The position numbers and the translations under genes were made by a program. From Asinibacterium sp. OR53 (lineage in GTDB: Bacteria > Bacteroidota > Bacteroidia > Chitinophagales > Chitinophagaceae), in contig NZ_KI911562.1 of the NCBI RefSeq assembly GCF_000515315.1, positions 3,071,220-3,135,219 on the forward strand: DNA of 64,000 nucleotides, given 5' to 3'. Below, piece after piece: positions 1 to 10,348 of the stretch; the first letter of the stretch is position 1; each line of letters begins with the position of its first letter. The notes below the pieces were generated by a model. The model did no database searches, had not been told where the DNA came from, and saw nothing but the letters and a program-made list of their open reading frames with translations.

Positions 1-2
1 CT

Positions 3-365
3 AATACAGCAATAAGGCTTCCCGATAATAGCTTGCATGCTTTATCGGGAAGCCTTAGCTGGGGTATCATTACCGGCCTTTGCATTGGCAAACCATTGGG
101 CATTTGCACTGCCTGTTATTTGCTGGTGCGAAAAAAATGGGCGGTACTACCTTCTTCAACCAACTGGTATCAACTGGCGGGAGGATCTATGCTGGCAGGC
201 ATAGGCTTTACCATGAGCATTTTCATCGCTACACTCGCATTTGATGACAATAACGTTCAGGACATTGCTAAAATATCCGTCCTCATCGCATCACTGCTGG
301 CAATGGTTGTTGGATATGTTTGGCTTTTTAATTCTCCTCCTTCTCCTGCATCAGGTAAGCTTTGA
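3..365 (+). CDS. nhaA: Na+/H+ antiporter NhaA, C-terminal part (5' end outside window)
   Basis: The reading frame is open from the window edge, so this is the 3' end of a longer gene and the apparent TTG start at 33 is internal. The visible 120 residues match the end of NhaA: a GKPLGI segment, then a [21 protein letters not shown] helix characteristic of the last transmembrane segments, and a final hydrophobic helix. NhaA is an inner-membrane antiporter that exports Na+ in exchange for protons. The catalytic aspartates lie upstream, outside the window. The 3' end overlaps the convergent prfB gene by 38 bp, which leaves no room for an intergenic terminator. Confidence 0.85.
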   Translation, partial: NTAIRLPDNSLHALSGSLSWGIITGLCIGKPLGICTACYLLVRKKWAVLPSSTNWYQLAGGSMLAGIGFTMSIFIATLAFDDNNVQDIAKISVLIASLLAMVVGYVWLFNSPPSPASGKL

Positions 366-1417
366 TGAATCCATCCAACTCCCCGTCCATCACGGGTCCA
401 ACATTACCTACTTCGTAGTCGGTACGATGGTCTTTGATCATTTTATAAGGATGGAATACATAGCTTCGTATCTGGCTGCCCCATTCGATCTTCTTTTTGC
501 CGGCGTTGGCTGCATCTACAGCTTCCTGGCGTTTGCGCAGTTCTTCTTCGTATAAGCGGCTCTTGAGCATTTTCAAAGCCAGTTCGCGGTTCTCTCCTTG
601 TGTACGTGCCTGCTGACATTCTACAATGATGCCGCTGGGTATGTGCTTCAGCCGGACAGCTGTTTCAACTTTGTTAACGTTTTGTCCGCCGCTGCCACCA
701 CTGCGATAAAAAGCCCATTCGAGGTCTCCGGGGTTCACATTGATCTCGATGCTGTCGTCTATCAACGGGTAAACGAATACAGAAGCGAAAGAAGTATGTC
801 TCCTGGCATTGCTGTCGAATGGAGATATGCGTACGAGGCGATGTACGCCACTCTCTGCTTTCAAGAATCCATAAGCAAAATCGCCGTCGAATTGCAAGGT
901 GGCGCTTTTGATACCGGCGCCATCGCCTTCCTGCAAATCCAGCTCTGTAACTTTCCAGCCTTGTTTTTCTCCGTACATCAGGTACATGCGCATGAGCATC
1001 TGTGCCCAATCCTGGCTTTCGGTACCACCTGCGCCGGGGTTGATCTGCAGGATAGCAGGCAATTCGTCTTCCGGCCTGTTGAGTGTACTTTTGAATTCAG
1101 CCTCTTCAATTCTTTCCAGTGCTGTTTCATAAGCCAGTTTGGTTTCTTCTTCACTGGCATCTCCTCCCTTCCAGAAATCGAATAATACGGCAAAATCCTC
1201 CACAGCAGTTTCTACCTGCTTATAGAGTTTTAACCAGTATTCATTTACCTTGATCTCTTTCATGATGGCCGTGGCCCTGGCGTTATCATCCCAAAAGCCC
1301 GGCGAAAGGGAAAGCTGTCGATCTGTTTCTACTTTGTAGGTGCGGTTCTCGACGTCAAAGAAACCTCCTCAGGACAAGCACGCGGTCCCTCATAAGTTTA
1401 ATCTGTTCTTGTGTCAT
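328..1417 (-). CDS. prfB: Peptide chain release factor 2, expressed through a +1 frameshift
   Basis: RF2 recognises UGA and UAA stop codons and releases the finished peptide. The gene is in two frames: 20 codons from ATG at 1417 end in TGA at 1357-1355, and the rest reads in the +1 frame from 1356, giving 362 residues, the usual RF2 length. The SPF tripeptide that reads the stop codon is near residues 198-200 and the GGQ catalytic loop near 243-245. The internal ATG at 1263 lies about 52 residues in and would drop the N-terminal helix, so it is not the real start. Expression is autoregulated: low RF2 lets ribosomes pause at the internal UGA and slip. Confidence 0.95.
1354..1369 (-). other. 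prfB programmed +1 frameshift signal
   Basis: On the minus strand AGGAGG (1369-1364) is followed by TTT, then CTT TGA C. This is the classical RF2 recoding element: a Shine-Dalgarno-like stimulator a few bases upstream of a CUU slippery codon and a UGA followed by C. Slippage from CUU to UUU places GAC as the next codon and continues the RF2 frame. It is notable because ordinary Shine-Dalgarno sequences are weak or absent elsewhere in this window. Confidence 0.93.
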
Positions 1418-1445
1418 GCGGCGAAGATAATGAAACTTTAAGCAG

Positions 1446-1479
1446 ATCCTTCGACTCGCTTCGCTCGCTCAGGATGACG
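1446..1479. repeat. Interspersed short repeat, copy 1
   Basis: The stretch ATCCTTCGACTCGCTTCGCT followed by CGCTCAGGATGACG recurs in inverse orientation at 22489-22522 and in shortened form at 13310-13328. All copies are intergenic, here between prfB and rnpB. It behaves like a REP-type repeat; no nearby transposase is visible. Confidence 0.75.
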
Positions 1480-1489
1480 ACCAACATAA

Positions 1490-1838
1490 AACCACTTGCC
1501 TCGTAAGCCGGATTCTGTTTCTAAACCATCATTTATCTGGCCGCAACATTACTGTTGCGATCTTGCTGCCTACCCTGGAACTCAGACGGGCCGTCTTCAA
1601 ACGTTCCTATACATGGCATTACAGCACCCAAGGTTTACCCTCTCATACTGTTACCAGCATGGGATGTGAGCTCTTACCTCACATTTTCACCTTTACTCCG
1701 TTTGAATGGAGCAGTTATTTTCTGTGGCACTGTCTCTTCCCGTTCTGCAACGGGAGCCGGCTGTTCACCGGTGGGTTGCCCTTCGCTGTCCGGACTTTCC
1801 TTCCCGTATATACGAGACGATGGTTCGGGCAAGTGGAA
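1490..1838 (-). ncRNA. rnpB: RNase P RNA
   Basis: This is the catalytic RNA that matures tRNA 5' ends. The minus strand starts with CCACTTGCC (1836-1828) and ends with GGCAAGTGG (1500-1492), a perfect P1 helix. Hallmark conserved blocks follow: AGGAAAGTCCGGAC near the 5' end and GAAACAGAATCCGGCTTACG at the 3' end, plus an internal GGTAAGAGC-like block. Length is about 345 nt, normal for bacterial type A RNA. It lies directly downstream of the Smr gene on the same strand but has its own -7 element. Confidence 0.95.
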
Positions 1839-1841
1839 CTA

Positions 1842-1849
1842 CAAAGGTA
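1842..1849 (-). promoter_or_regulatory. rnpB -7 promoter element
   Basis: Read on the minus strand this is TACCTTTG, a perfect TAnnTTTG element of the Bacteroidota housekeeping sigma factor. It ends 4-6 bases before the predicted 5' end of RNase P RNA. No convincing -33 TTTG is seen at the expected distance. Confidence 0.55.
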
Positions 1850-1855
1850 CAGAAT

Positions 1856-2884
1856 CTAATATTGAAAGAATATTTCAGTGGCTCCGTAACCGAAACGGGG
1901 GTCGTACTGGTTGATGAAATGTTTTACTTCCCGCCTGCTCTTCAGCAGGTCGTGTATCTCATCGCGCAGCTTGCCGGTACCTACGCCATGTATAATGATC
2001 AGTGAAGGTTGCCGGTGCGCTATGGCCAGCTCATACCATTTTTCAAATTCTTTTAACTGAATGGTGATGATCTCAAAGTTGCTGAGCTGTTTCCAGTCAT
2101 TCGTGAGCTTTTCTATGTGCAGGTCAACCACCGAACGCGCGGGCGGCAGGTGCTGGCGCACTTTCGAAGCATCATACACTTTATAACCCTTGGCTGCTAA
2201 GCTGCTCCATTCGGGTTTATCGTCTTCCACCTGGTCGGGATAAGTATCGAATAAAGGATAAGAAATCACCGGCTCATTCTTTTCTTTCAGCTCTTCTATT
2301 TTCCGGAACAGTTGCTTGGTCTTGAGTTTGAGCTGCGTTTCAAAATGCGATGCTTTTCTTTTCTCAGGCTTTGCAAGGGAAAAATCTATGCTGAAAGAAG
2401 GACTGTCATTCACCGCTTCGAAAGGAATATCGTGCAGGTAAAAATCATGGAAAGCCAGTACTTCATTTTCCAGTTCAAAATTCGTTTCGTTGAAGAACTG
2501 CTGCTTGTAAACAAAACGATAGGCTTTGTCCGTTCTGTTCACCAGGTATATTTTCAGCAGTTCCACTACTTCGTCGTTGAAATCGTCCAGCGCGAATTTG
2601 GGAACCAATGTGAGCCATACGCCGTTGGCCACTTGTATCTGGTTGGGTTGCGGCTTTTCTTTGGGTACCTGGTCGATATAAGTTTTGGGTGCCTGCTTTT
2701 TTTCCGGTACCAGTTTTTTTTCCGTGAACCTTTTAAAATAGGGGAAATCGATCTGGTCCATATAAGCAGGGAATTTCACGCCCCTTACTTCAATGAGCAC
2801 CATCTTATCATTCATGACCTCTATCACTTTTCCTTCCTCGTTCGAGTGAAGCACAATGATCTCGTCGCCTACCTGGTATTTCAT
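1856..2884 (-). CDS. DUF2027/Smr-domain protein
   Basis: A 342-residue soluble protein. The N-terminal 60 residues (KYQVGDEIIVLHSNEEGKV) form a small beta domain of the DUF2027 type seen in Bacteroidota Smr proteins. The C-terminal 80 residues are a Smr domain with the VDLHIEKL segment and the IIHGVGTGKLR loop, the usual DxH and HGxGxGxLR signatures of Smr nucleases. The MutS ATPase part is absent, so this is not MutS2. Smr domains cut or bind branched DNA or RNA; several act on mRNA in stalled-ribosome rescue. The precise role is not known. It is followed at once by rnpB. Confidence 0.85.
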   Translation of the reverse strand: MKYQVGDEIIVLHSNEEGKVIEVMNDKMVLIEVRGVKFPAYMDQIDFPYFKRFTEKKLVPEKKQAPKTYIDQVPKEKPQPNQIQVANGVWLTLVPKFALDDFNDEVVELLKIYLVNRTDKAYRFVYKQQFFNETNFELENEVLAFHDFYLHDIPFEAVNDSPSFSIDFSLAKPEKRKASHFETQLKLKTKQLFRKIEELKEKNEPVISYPLFDTYPDQVEDDKPEWSSLAAKGYKVYDASKVRQHLPPARSVVDLHIEKLTNDWKQLSNFEIITIQLKEFEKWYELAIAHRQPSLIIIHGVGTGKLRDEIHDLLKSRREVKHFINQYDPRFGYGATEIFFQY

Positions 2885-2902
2885 GCTGCAAAAATAAAGA
2901 AT

Positions 2903-4609
2903 CTACCCCTGCTGCGCAGCAAGCACGCTGTTGCGACGTCCGTAAAAGAAATAAATGAGCAGCCCCAGTCCCATCCAGGCAAAAAAACATTCCCAGCTTA
3001 CAACAGGTATCTCTATCATCAGGTACAGGCAGGATAACACCCCCATGATGGGAATGAATGAATAGTTCCTGATGAAAGTAAGCACGGCGAGTATTACTGC
3101 GATCAATAGAAATACAAGGAATAGTATTTCCTGGTAGCTTTCCTCTCCGATGTGTTGAATGGAACTGAAAAACCGGTCACGGAAAAGATATACGAAAAGA
3201 GCCAGCAATAAAGGGATCAGGAATTTGCCATTGATATAGGGCAGTTTGAATTTGCCTGTTCCTTCCGTTTGCGGAGGTAATAACAGTACACCACCGGAAA
3301 CGAGTACAAATGCGAACAAAGTGCCGATGCTGGTAAGGTTGGTCATCAGCTCCGATTCAGCGAACAGGGCTCCGGTACCCACCATCAACCCGGAAACGAT
3401 GGTTGCGAATGAAGGGGTTTGGTATTTGGGGTGTATTTTCTGAAAACGTTTGGGCAGCAATCCATCGCGGCTCATGGTCATCCATATCCTGGGCTGTCCC
3501 AGTTGAAACACCAGCAACACAGAGGTAGTAGCCACCACAGCGCTTACCGATACGATCTTCTCAATCCAGGGTGCGCGGTGTTTGAATACAAAAGCCAACG
3601 GGTCGCTCACACCCATGAAATGATCGTAATGTTCCATCCCCGTTAACACCATGGCAATGAGGATATACAATACGGTACAAATGATGAGTGAATAGATCAT
3701 ACCCCTGGGTATATCACGTTGCGGATCCTTACATTCTTCCGCCGTTGTAGAGATAGCATCGAAGCCGATGTACGCATAAAACACAGCCGATACTCCTTTC
3801 AAAACGCCGGTGAAACCATTGGGCATAAAGGGCTTCCAGTTATTGGTATCTACAAAGAAAGCGCCCGCAATGATCACAAAGATGATCACCGCTACTTTAA
3901 AGATCACCATGTAGTTGGCAGACTCCTTGCTTTCTTTGATGCCTATATAGGTAAGCCAGGTAATGAAACCCACTACAAAGAAAGCAGGCAGGTTGAAAAA
4001 TATATGCCAGCCGCCCAATACCGGTGCGTTGTTATATGCCTGTACAGCGAATTGATAACTCTTCAGTTGGTCCGGCGTAAGTGTTGCGCCGGATGCAAGT
4101 GCTTGCGAAGCCGTATGAAAAGCGGTATTGGCCGTTTTAGGATCCACCAATAACCAGTCGGGCAAATGGATATGAAAAACATTCACCAGCAGGTTATTGA
4201 AATAACCGCTCCAGGAAATAGCCACCACCACGTTACCAATGGCATATTCCAGTATCAGTGCCCAGCCAATGATCCATGCCACCAGTTCTCCGAAAGTCAC
4301 ATAAGAATAAGTATAGGCACTCCCGGCAACAGGTACACGGCTCGCAAATTCGGCATAACACAAGGCAGAGAAGCCACAAGTGACAGCTGTAATGACGAAC
4401 AGAAGAGAAATACCCGGTCCTCCATTATAAGCTGCCCCACCAATGGTAGAGAATACACCAGCCCCGACCACGGCGGCAATACCCAGGAAAGTAAGGTCCT
4501 TCACCCCTAGCACTTTTTTCAGGTGGCCACTGTGGCCATCACCTTCACCGGCATTGACCTCGGCCATGATCTTGCTGATCGATTTTTTTCTGAATAAAGA
4601 ATTCGGCAT
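2903..4609 (-). CDS. APC-family amino acid permease (CAT-like)
   Basis: A 568-residue inner-membrane transporter with about 12-14 hydrophobic helices. The early segment GIAAVVGAGVFSTIGGAA matches the substrate-binding unwound helix 1 of APC permeases, and GFDAISTTAEECKDPQRDIPRG is the conserved loop of the cationic amino-acid transporter subgroup. It probably imports amino acids with a cation or acts as an exchanger; substrate cannot be told from sequence. It lies 18 bp upstream of the Smr gene on the same strand and may share its transcript. Confidence 0.88.
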   Translation of the reverse strand: MPNSLFRKKSISKIMAEVNAGEGDGHSGHLKKVLGVKDLTFLGIAAVVGAGVFSTIGGAAYNGGPGISLLFVITAVTCGFSALCYAEFASRVPVAGSAYTYSYVTFGELVAWIIGWALILEYAIGNVVVAISWSGYFNNLLVNVFHIHLPDWLLVDPKTANTAFHTASQALASGATLTPDQLKSYQFAVQAYNNAPVLGGWHIFFNLPAFFVVGFITWLTYIGIKESKESANYMVIFKVAVIIFVIIAGAFFVDTNNWKPFMPNGFTGVLKGVSAVFYAYIGFDAISTTAEECKDPQRDIPRGMIYSLIICTVLYILIAMVLTGMEHYDHFMGVSDPLAFVFKHRAPWIEKIVSVSAVVATTSVLLVFQLGQPRIWMTMSRDGLLPKRFQKIHPKYQTPSFATIVSGLMVGTGALFAESELMTNLTSIGTLFAFVLVSGGVLLLPPQTEGTGKFKLPYINGKFLIPLLLALFVYLFRDRFFSSIQHIGEESYQEILFLVFLLIAVILAVLTFIRNYSFIPIMGVLSCLYLMIEIPVVSWECFFAWMGLGLLIYFFYGRRNSVLAAQQG

Positions 4610-4635
4610 AAGCAGTCTATGATTTGAATGAAGTG

Positions 4636-5601
4636 TTAATGTTCGCGGTGGATAAGAAATTCGGCCAGGTCATGCAAAGGTTTTTTACGGGCGCTTACCA
4701 CCGCAATGGCATCGAGGTGATGCAGGGCGGTTTGCAGGTATTGGTCTTTGAGTTTTGTGGCCCATGCATCTACATTACAAGCCCTGAAAAGTTGCAGTAC
4801 CTGCTGCACTTTATCGGGCGGGTTCTCCTGCATCAGTTGTTGCAGCTGTTTCCGTTGTTCGGGCGAAGCTGTTTCCAATGCATACAGCAACAGGAATGTT
4901 TTTTTGTTTTGCCTGATATCACCTCCCACTTCTTTACCAAACTTTTCAGGATCGCCAAACGCGTCGAGGTAATCATCCTGTACCTGGAAGGCGATGCCCA
5001 GGTTTTTACCGAACTCATATATATGCTGGCAATTGCCTTCACTGGCACCTCCCAAAACAGCGCCTGTTTGCAGGCTGGCGGCCAGCAACACCGAAGTCTT
5101 CAGGGTGATCATGTGGATATAATCGTCAAGCGGCACCGATGGCGCTTTTTCAAAATCCATATCGAGTTGCTGTCCTTCGCATACTTCCCTGGCGGTTTTA
5201 TTGAACAGTTGCAATATCCTTGGCAGGTACTGCGCCTGCACATTGCTCAATTGTTCATAAGCCCTGATCATCATCACATCACCCGCCAGCAAAGCCGTGC
5301 TCTCACCGTATTTGACGTGTACGGTTTCCATTCCCCTGCGCAAGGGGGCGGCGTCCATAATATCATCGTGTATGAGTGTGAAATTATGGAAGAGCTCAAT
5401 GGCAGTGGCCACTGCCCAGCTGTCAGGTTGTATGGCGTCAAATAACTCATTGCCCATCAGGCACATCACCGGTCTGATGCGTTTCCCCCCGCGGGATAGA
5501 AAATATTCTCCCGGCTCATAGAGTGTAGCAGGTGCGGGCGGAAAATGCTTCCTGGTAAAAAAAGTCTCAAAAGAATCAACCAGTTCCTTGAATGTATGCA
5601 T
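4636..5601 (-). CDS. Polyprenyl diphosphate synthase (trans-isoprenyl)
   Basis: A 321-residue enzyme that condenses isopentenyl diphosphate onto an allylic diphosphate. The first Asp-rich motif DDIMD is at 79-83 followed by RRG, and the second, DDYLD, at 209-213 with the downstream GDIRQNKKT segment. A Phe sits five residues before the first motif, which in the family tends to limit chain length, so a farnesyl or geranylgeranyl product is more likely than an octaprenyl one; this is inference. It is upstream of the permease by 26 bp, same strand. Confidence 0.88.
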   Translation of the reverse strand: MHTFKELVDSFETFFTRKHFPPAPATLYEPGEYFLSRGGKRIRPVMCLMGNELFDAIQPDSWAVATAIELFHNFTLIHDDIMDAAPLRRGMETVHVKYGESTALLAGDVMMIRAYEQLSNVQAQYLPRILQLFNKTAREVCEGQQLDMDFEKAPSVPLDDYIHMITLKTSVLLAASLQTGAVLGGASEGNCQHIYEFGKNLGIAFQVQDDYLDAFGDPEKFGKEVGGDIRQNKKTFLLLYALETASPEQRKQLQQLMQENPPDKVQQVLQLFRACNVDAWATKLKDQYLQTALHHLDAIAVVSARKKPLHDLAEFLIHREH

Positions 5602-5712
5602 GGCGCAAACCTAACTATAATAACTTAAAATGGTTAATACATTAATTTTTATCAAACTATAAATACATATTGCATTTTGGCATGATTTTGTATGCTACCT
5701 AAAAAACAAGTT

Positions 5713-6189
5713 ATGAAGAAATTATTATTGGCAGTAGCAGTGCTATTTGCGGCAGTAGCTGTACATGCACAAAGTGAGGGTTCCACGTATAGAACAGCTT
5801 TAGGTTTGAAGGTATATCCTGGCGCCGTAACGATTAAACATTTTATACAGAATAACAGGGCACTGGAAGGTCTGGGTTACTTCAACAATGATGGTTTCCG
5901 CCTTACCGGTCTCTACGAAGTACATGGCGATTTCAATGGAGCGCCCGGATTGAAATGGTACATTGGAGGCGGTGGCCACGTTGGTTTCTGGAGTGATAGC
6001 TGGAAGCAGGCTTATCCTTACCGTAACAGCGGTACCGCCATTGGTGTGGATGGTGTACTGGGTGTTGACTATAAGATTACCGGCGCGCCCATTAACCTTA
6101 GCTTCGACTGGCAACCATCTTTCAACTTCATCGGTTACAATTATTTTGAAGGCGGATGGGGAGGATTGGCAGTGAGGTATACTTTCTAA
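5713..6189 (+). CDS. Secreted hypothetical protein, probable small outer-membrane barrel
   Basis: I do not recognise a named family. The start at 5713 gives a clean signal peptide (MKKLLLAVAVLFAAVAVHAQ) of 20 residues; an ATG at 5692 would only add seven residues before it. The mature 138 residues are rich in Gly and aromatic residues in alternating patterns, including WYIGGGGHVGFW, and end in an aromatic residue (AVRYTF), as expected for an outer-membrane beta-barrel. A terminator follows at 6213. Confidence 0.7.
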   Translation: MKKLLLAVAVLFAAVAVHAQSEGSTYRTALGLKVYPGAVTIKHFIQNNRALEGLGYFNNDGFRLTGLYEVHGDFNGAPGLKWYIGGGGHVGFWSDSWKQAYPYRNSGTAIGVDGVLGVDYKITGAPINLSFDWQPSFNFIGYNYFEGGWGGLAVRYTF

Positions 6190-6212
6190 CAATAAACAAC
6201 AGCTTACACTAA

Positions 6213-6253
6213 AATAAAAGGCAGCGTTTGTTTAGCGCTGCCTTTTATTTTTT
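6213..6253. terminator. Bidirectional intrinsic terminator
   Basis: AATAAAAGGCAGCG (6213-6226) pairs perfectly with CGCTGCCTTTTATT (6236-6249) around a 9-nt loop. A-rich on one side and T-rich on the other, it can end both the plus-strand secreted protein gene and the convergent ftsY. Confidence 0.9.
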
Positions 6254-6267
6254 CATAGAAGTATGTA

Positions 6268-7227
6268 TCAGCCAAGGTTAAAAAGGCTGTCTACAAATTC
6301 GTGTTTATCGAAGATGATGAGGTCATCTATCTTTTCTCCTACACCAATGTATTTGACCGGTATTTTAAATTGGTTGGCAATGGCCAGTACCACGCCCCCT
6401 TTAGCCGTGCCATCGAGTTTGGTAATGGAAATAGCCGATACGTCTGTAGTAGCAGTGAATTGCCTGGCTTGTTCTACAGCGTTTTGTCCGGTTGAACCAT
6501 CCAGCACCAGCATCACTTCGTGCGGCGCCTGCGGAATGAGTTTTTGAATCACCCTTCTGATCTTACTCAACTCGTCCATAAGATGGGCTTTGTTGTGTAA
6601 TCGTCCTGCTGTATCAATGATGGCTACGTCTGCATTTTTGGCGATGGCACTTTGGACGGTGTCGTATGCAACAGCGCTGGGATCTGAGCCCATGGCTTGT
6701 TTTACAATGGGTACGCCTACCCTTTCACTCCAGATGGTGAGCTGGTCTACGGCTGCGGCCCTGAAAGTATCGGCAGCGCCCAGGATCACTTGTTTACCGG
6801 CCTTTTTGTAATTGTGGGCCAGTTTACCAATGGTGGTGGTTTTGCCCACTCCGTTCACGCCTACTACCAGTATCACATAAGGTTTCTTGCCTTCGGGGAT
6901 ATCGAAATCTTTGTAGTTCTGTTCGGGTGCGTCTACCAGTATGGCTTCTATTTCCTGTTGCAGCAGGTTGTTGAGTTCAGCGGTATTTACATATTTATCC
7001 TGCTTTACCCTTTTTTCAATGCGTTCGATGATTTGTACGGTGGTTTCAATACCTACATCGGCGCTGACCAGCGCTTCTTCCAGGTTATCGAGCACTTCTT
7101 CATCTACCGTGCTTTTACCTGCAATGGCTTTGGTGATCCTGGAGAAGAAACCTTCCTTGGTCTTTTGAAGACCCTGGTCGAGGCTTTCTTTTTCTTTTTT
7201 ACCGAATAGTTTTCCGAGTAAACTCAT
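6268..7227 (-). CDS. ftsY: Signal recognition particle receptor FtsY
   Basis: FtsY is the membrane-associated GTPase that docks SRP-ribosome complexes at the Sec translocon. The 319 residues contain the N domain and the SRP-type G domain: P-loop GVNGVGKTTT, the ADTFRAAAVDQL insertion motif, DTAGR (G3) and TKLDGTAKGG (G4/G5 region). The acidic A domain of the E. coli protein is missing, as is usual in Bacteroidota. It follows the rpmB-rpmG-DUF4295 genes on the same strand but is separated from them by a hairpin. Confidence 0.96.
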   Translation of the reverse strand: MSLLGKLFGKKEKESLDQGLQKTKEGFFSRITKAIAGKSTVDEEVLDNLEEALVSADVGIETTVQIIERIEKRVKQDKYVNTAELNNLLQQEIEAILVDAPEQNYKDFDIPEGKKPYVILVVGVNGVGKTTTIGKLAHNYKKAGKQVILGAADTFRAAAVDQLTIWSERVGVPIVKQAMGSDPSAVAYDTVQSAIAKNADVAIIDTAGRLHNKAHLMDELSKIRRVIQKLIPQAPHEVMLVLDGSTGQNAVEQARQFTATTDVSAISITKLDGTAKGGVVLAIANQFKIPVKYIGVGEKIDDLIIFDKHEFVDSLFNLG

Positions 7228-7256
7228 ATAGTTGTCAGTTGATTCGCAACTAAATA

Positions 7257-7288
7257 CAAAAAGCCTTCCGCTGGCCGGAAAGCTTTTA
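7257..7288 (-). terminator. Hairpin between the DUF4295 gene and ftsY
   Basis: AAAAGCCTTCCG (7259-7270) pairs with CGGAAAGCTTTT (7276-7287) with a single non-Watson-Crick position. On the minus strand a T-run follows, fitting an intrinsic terminator that ends or attenuates the ribosomal-protein transcript before ftsY. Confidence 0.65.
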
Positions 7289-7309
7289 ATATCGTTGATA
7301 CCCGATCAA

Positions 7310-7483
7310 TTATTTTGATGACAGGAAATCTTTTACTTTGTCTTTGTGGACGATTGTCTCTTTAAAAGTATAAGCACCTGATTTTGGGCTGCGGATAGCC
7401 TTGATCACTTTAGTCCAGTTCTTAGCTTCAGCGGCTGCCTTCTGGTCTTTTACTTTCGCGTTTTTAGAAGCTGCTTTTGCCAT
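7310..7483 (-). CDS. DUF4295 small protein (ribosomal-cluster partner)
   Basis: A 57-residue, strongly basic protein starting MAKAASKNAKVKDQKAAAEA. Small proteins of this type, named DUF4295, are found directly after rpmG in many Bacteroidota, and the same order is seen here: rpmB, rpmG, then this gene 2 bp later. The constant linkage and the Lys-rich composition suggest a ribosome-associated protein, but no function is established. The middle part KAIRSPKSGAYTFKE and a VHKDKVKDFLSSK tail are the most conserved-looking sections. Confidence 0.85.
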   Translation of the reverse strand: MAKAASKNAKVKDQKAAAEAKNWTKVIKAIRSPKSGAYTFKETIVHKDKVKDFLSSK

Positions 7484-7485
7484 GG

Positions 7486-7668
7486 TTATTTGATTTCTTT
7501 ATGAACGGTTACTTTTTTCAGAATGGGGTTGAACTTTTTCAGCTCCAGGCGCTCCGGAGTGTTCTTTTTGTTTTTAACGGTGATGTAACGGCTTGTACCG
7601 GGCTGACCGCTGGTCTTGTGCTCTGTACATTCCAGGATTACCTGCACCCTATTACCTTTCTTTGCCAT
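7486..7668 (-). CDS. rpmG: 50S ribosomal protein bL33
   Basis: A 60-residue large-subunit protein with the family pattern VILECTEHK...[22 protein letters not shown]. The paired zinc-binding cysteines of C+ paralogues are missing; only one Cys is present, so this is a C- type bL33 that does not need zinc. Lies between rpmB (25 bp upstream) and the DUF4295 gene. Confidence 0.96.
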   Translation of the reverse strand: MAKKGNRVQVILECTEHKTSGQPGTSRYITVKNKKNTPERLELKKFNPILKKVTVHKEIK

Positions 7669-7693
7669 TGTAGGTAGTTTACTTTGTTAATTG

Positions 7694-7930
7694 TTAGATT
7701 TTAGCTCCCTGGGCTCTCATTTCTTTGATCACCGTAGCCAAACCATTTTTGTTGATCGTTCTCAAAGCATCAGTTGAAACCTTAAGGGTAACCCAACGGT
7801 CTTCCTCAGCAAAAAAGAAACGTTTTTTCTGTAAATTAGGTAAGAACCGGCGCTTGGTCTTAATGTTTGAGTGAGAAACAGTGTGACCACCAATCGGCTT
7901 CTTTCCGGTAACCTGACATACTCTTGCCAT
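7694..7930 (-). CDS. rpmB: 50S ribosomal protein bL28
   Basis: A 78-residue large-subunit protein. The N-terminus [22 protein letters not shown] and the [12 protein letters not shown] segment are typical of bL28. It has one Cys only, so like the neighbouring bL33 it is of the zinc-independent type. First gene of the rpmB-rpmG-DUF4295 set. Confidence 0.96.
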   Translation of the reverse strand: MARVCQVTGKKPIGGHTVSHSNIKTKRRFLPNLQKKRFFFAEEDRWVTLKVSTDALRTINKNGLATVIKEMRAQGAKI

Positions 7931-8133
7931 GACTCTATTTTTTTCGGGACGGCAAAGGTAATGAAATACCCCAGATTTTCAATAGAAAAAGTTCCTTTTT
8001 TTAATATTTTCTCAACAGGATGGTATAAACCCCATTTGGAAAATCTGTCAACAGTTGGTTATCCACATTTTTTGCCGCCGCAAAAATAGATCATAGATGG
8101 CAAATCCGGAATATTTTATTGATTCTGAATGTT

Positions 8134-8538
8134 TTAGCATGGTACAGCAAAAGCTTGTCCTTTCTTCAGTTGCAATTTGGCTACCCGCGGGTCTACATCT
8201 ACTGCGTCATGTTCGAAATTGAGCCTGATCCGCCACTTCTGCAAAGTAGCCGCACCAATGATCGACTCTTCGCTCAATCCGGGAACTACTAGGAATTCAT
8301 CACTGAGGAGTACGTCGTGGATATAAAAATCCAACCTGACTACCTCTGATATCTCCATAAAATGTCCCTCACTGGCCGTTGCAAGCCTTCTCTTCACGCC
8401 CAAAGGGCTTGCCTTTTCCACTCCCGTCAGCACTTCAGAACTAATACATGAAAGGTTTGCTCCACTATCGAATAAAGTATAGAGCCTACGTTCTCCCAAT
8501 GTTCCAACATAAAGTAAAGGCAACCGGATTACAGACAT
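8134..8538 (-). CDS. Retropepsin-like aspartic protease domain protein
   Basis: A 134-residue protein if started at MSVIRLPLLY (8538); the open frame extends upstream to 8664 but there it overlaps the end of the ABC-F gene region and has poor coding character. It carries LFDSGANLSCIS, a DSG variant of the DTG catalytic motif, and a second family signature, SIIGAATLQKWRIRLNF. One such domain forms the active site as a homodimer. There is no signal peptide, so it would act in the cytoplasm. Substrate unknown. Confidence 0.75.
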   Translation of the reverse strand: MSVIRLPLLYVGTLGERRLYTLFDSGANLSCISSEVLTGVEKASPLGVKRRLATASEGHFMEISEVVRLDFYIHDVLLSDEFLVVPGLSEESIIGAATLQKWRIRLNFEHDAVDVDPRVAKLQLKKGQAFAVPC

Positions 8539-8641
8539 ACTATTTAGTTTTAGTTCCCATAAAACTAAGCTATCATTCAACAAAAAAGCCACTTCACAGC
8601 GGCTTTGGGAAAATTTTCGGCAAATACTTAACACTTTCCTA

Positions 8642-10306
<1,665 letters not shown>

Positions 10307-10348
10307 TCACGGCCATAATCAATATCTTTAGCCATAACTTAACCTGTC

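Noticed and set aside
598..1185. Long plus-strand frame opposite prfB
   Set aside because: Antisense shadow of a well-supported RF2 gene.
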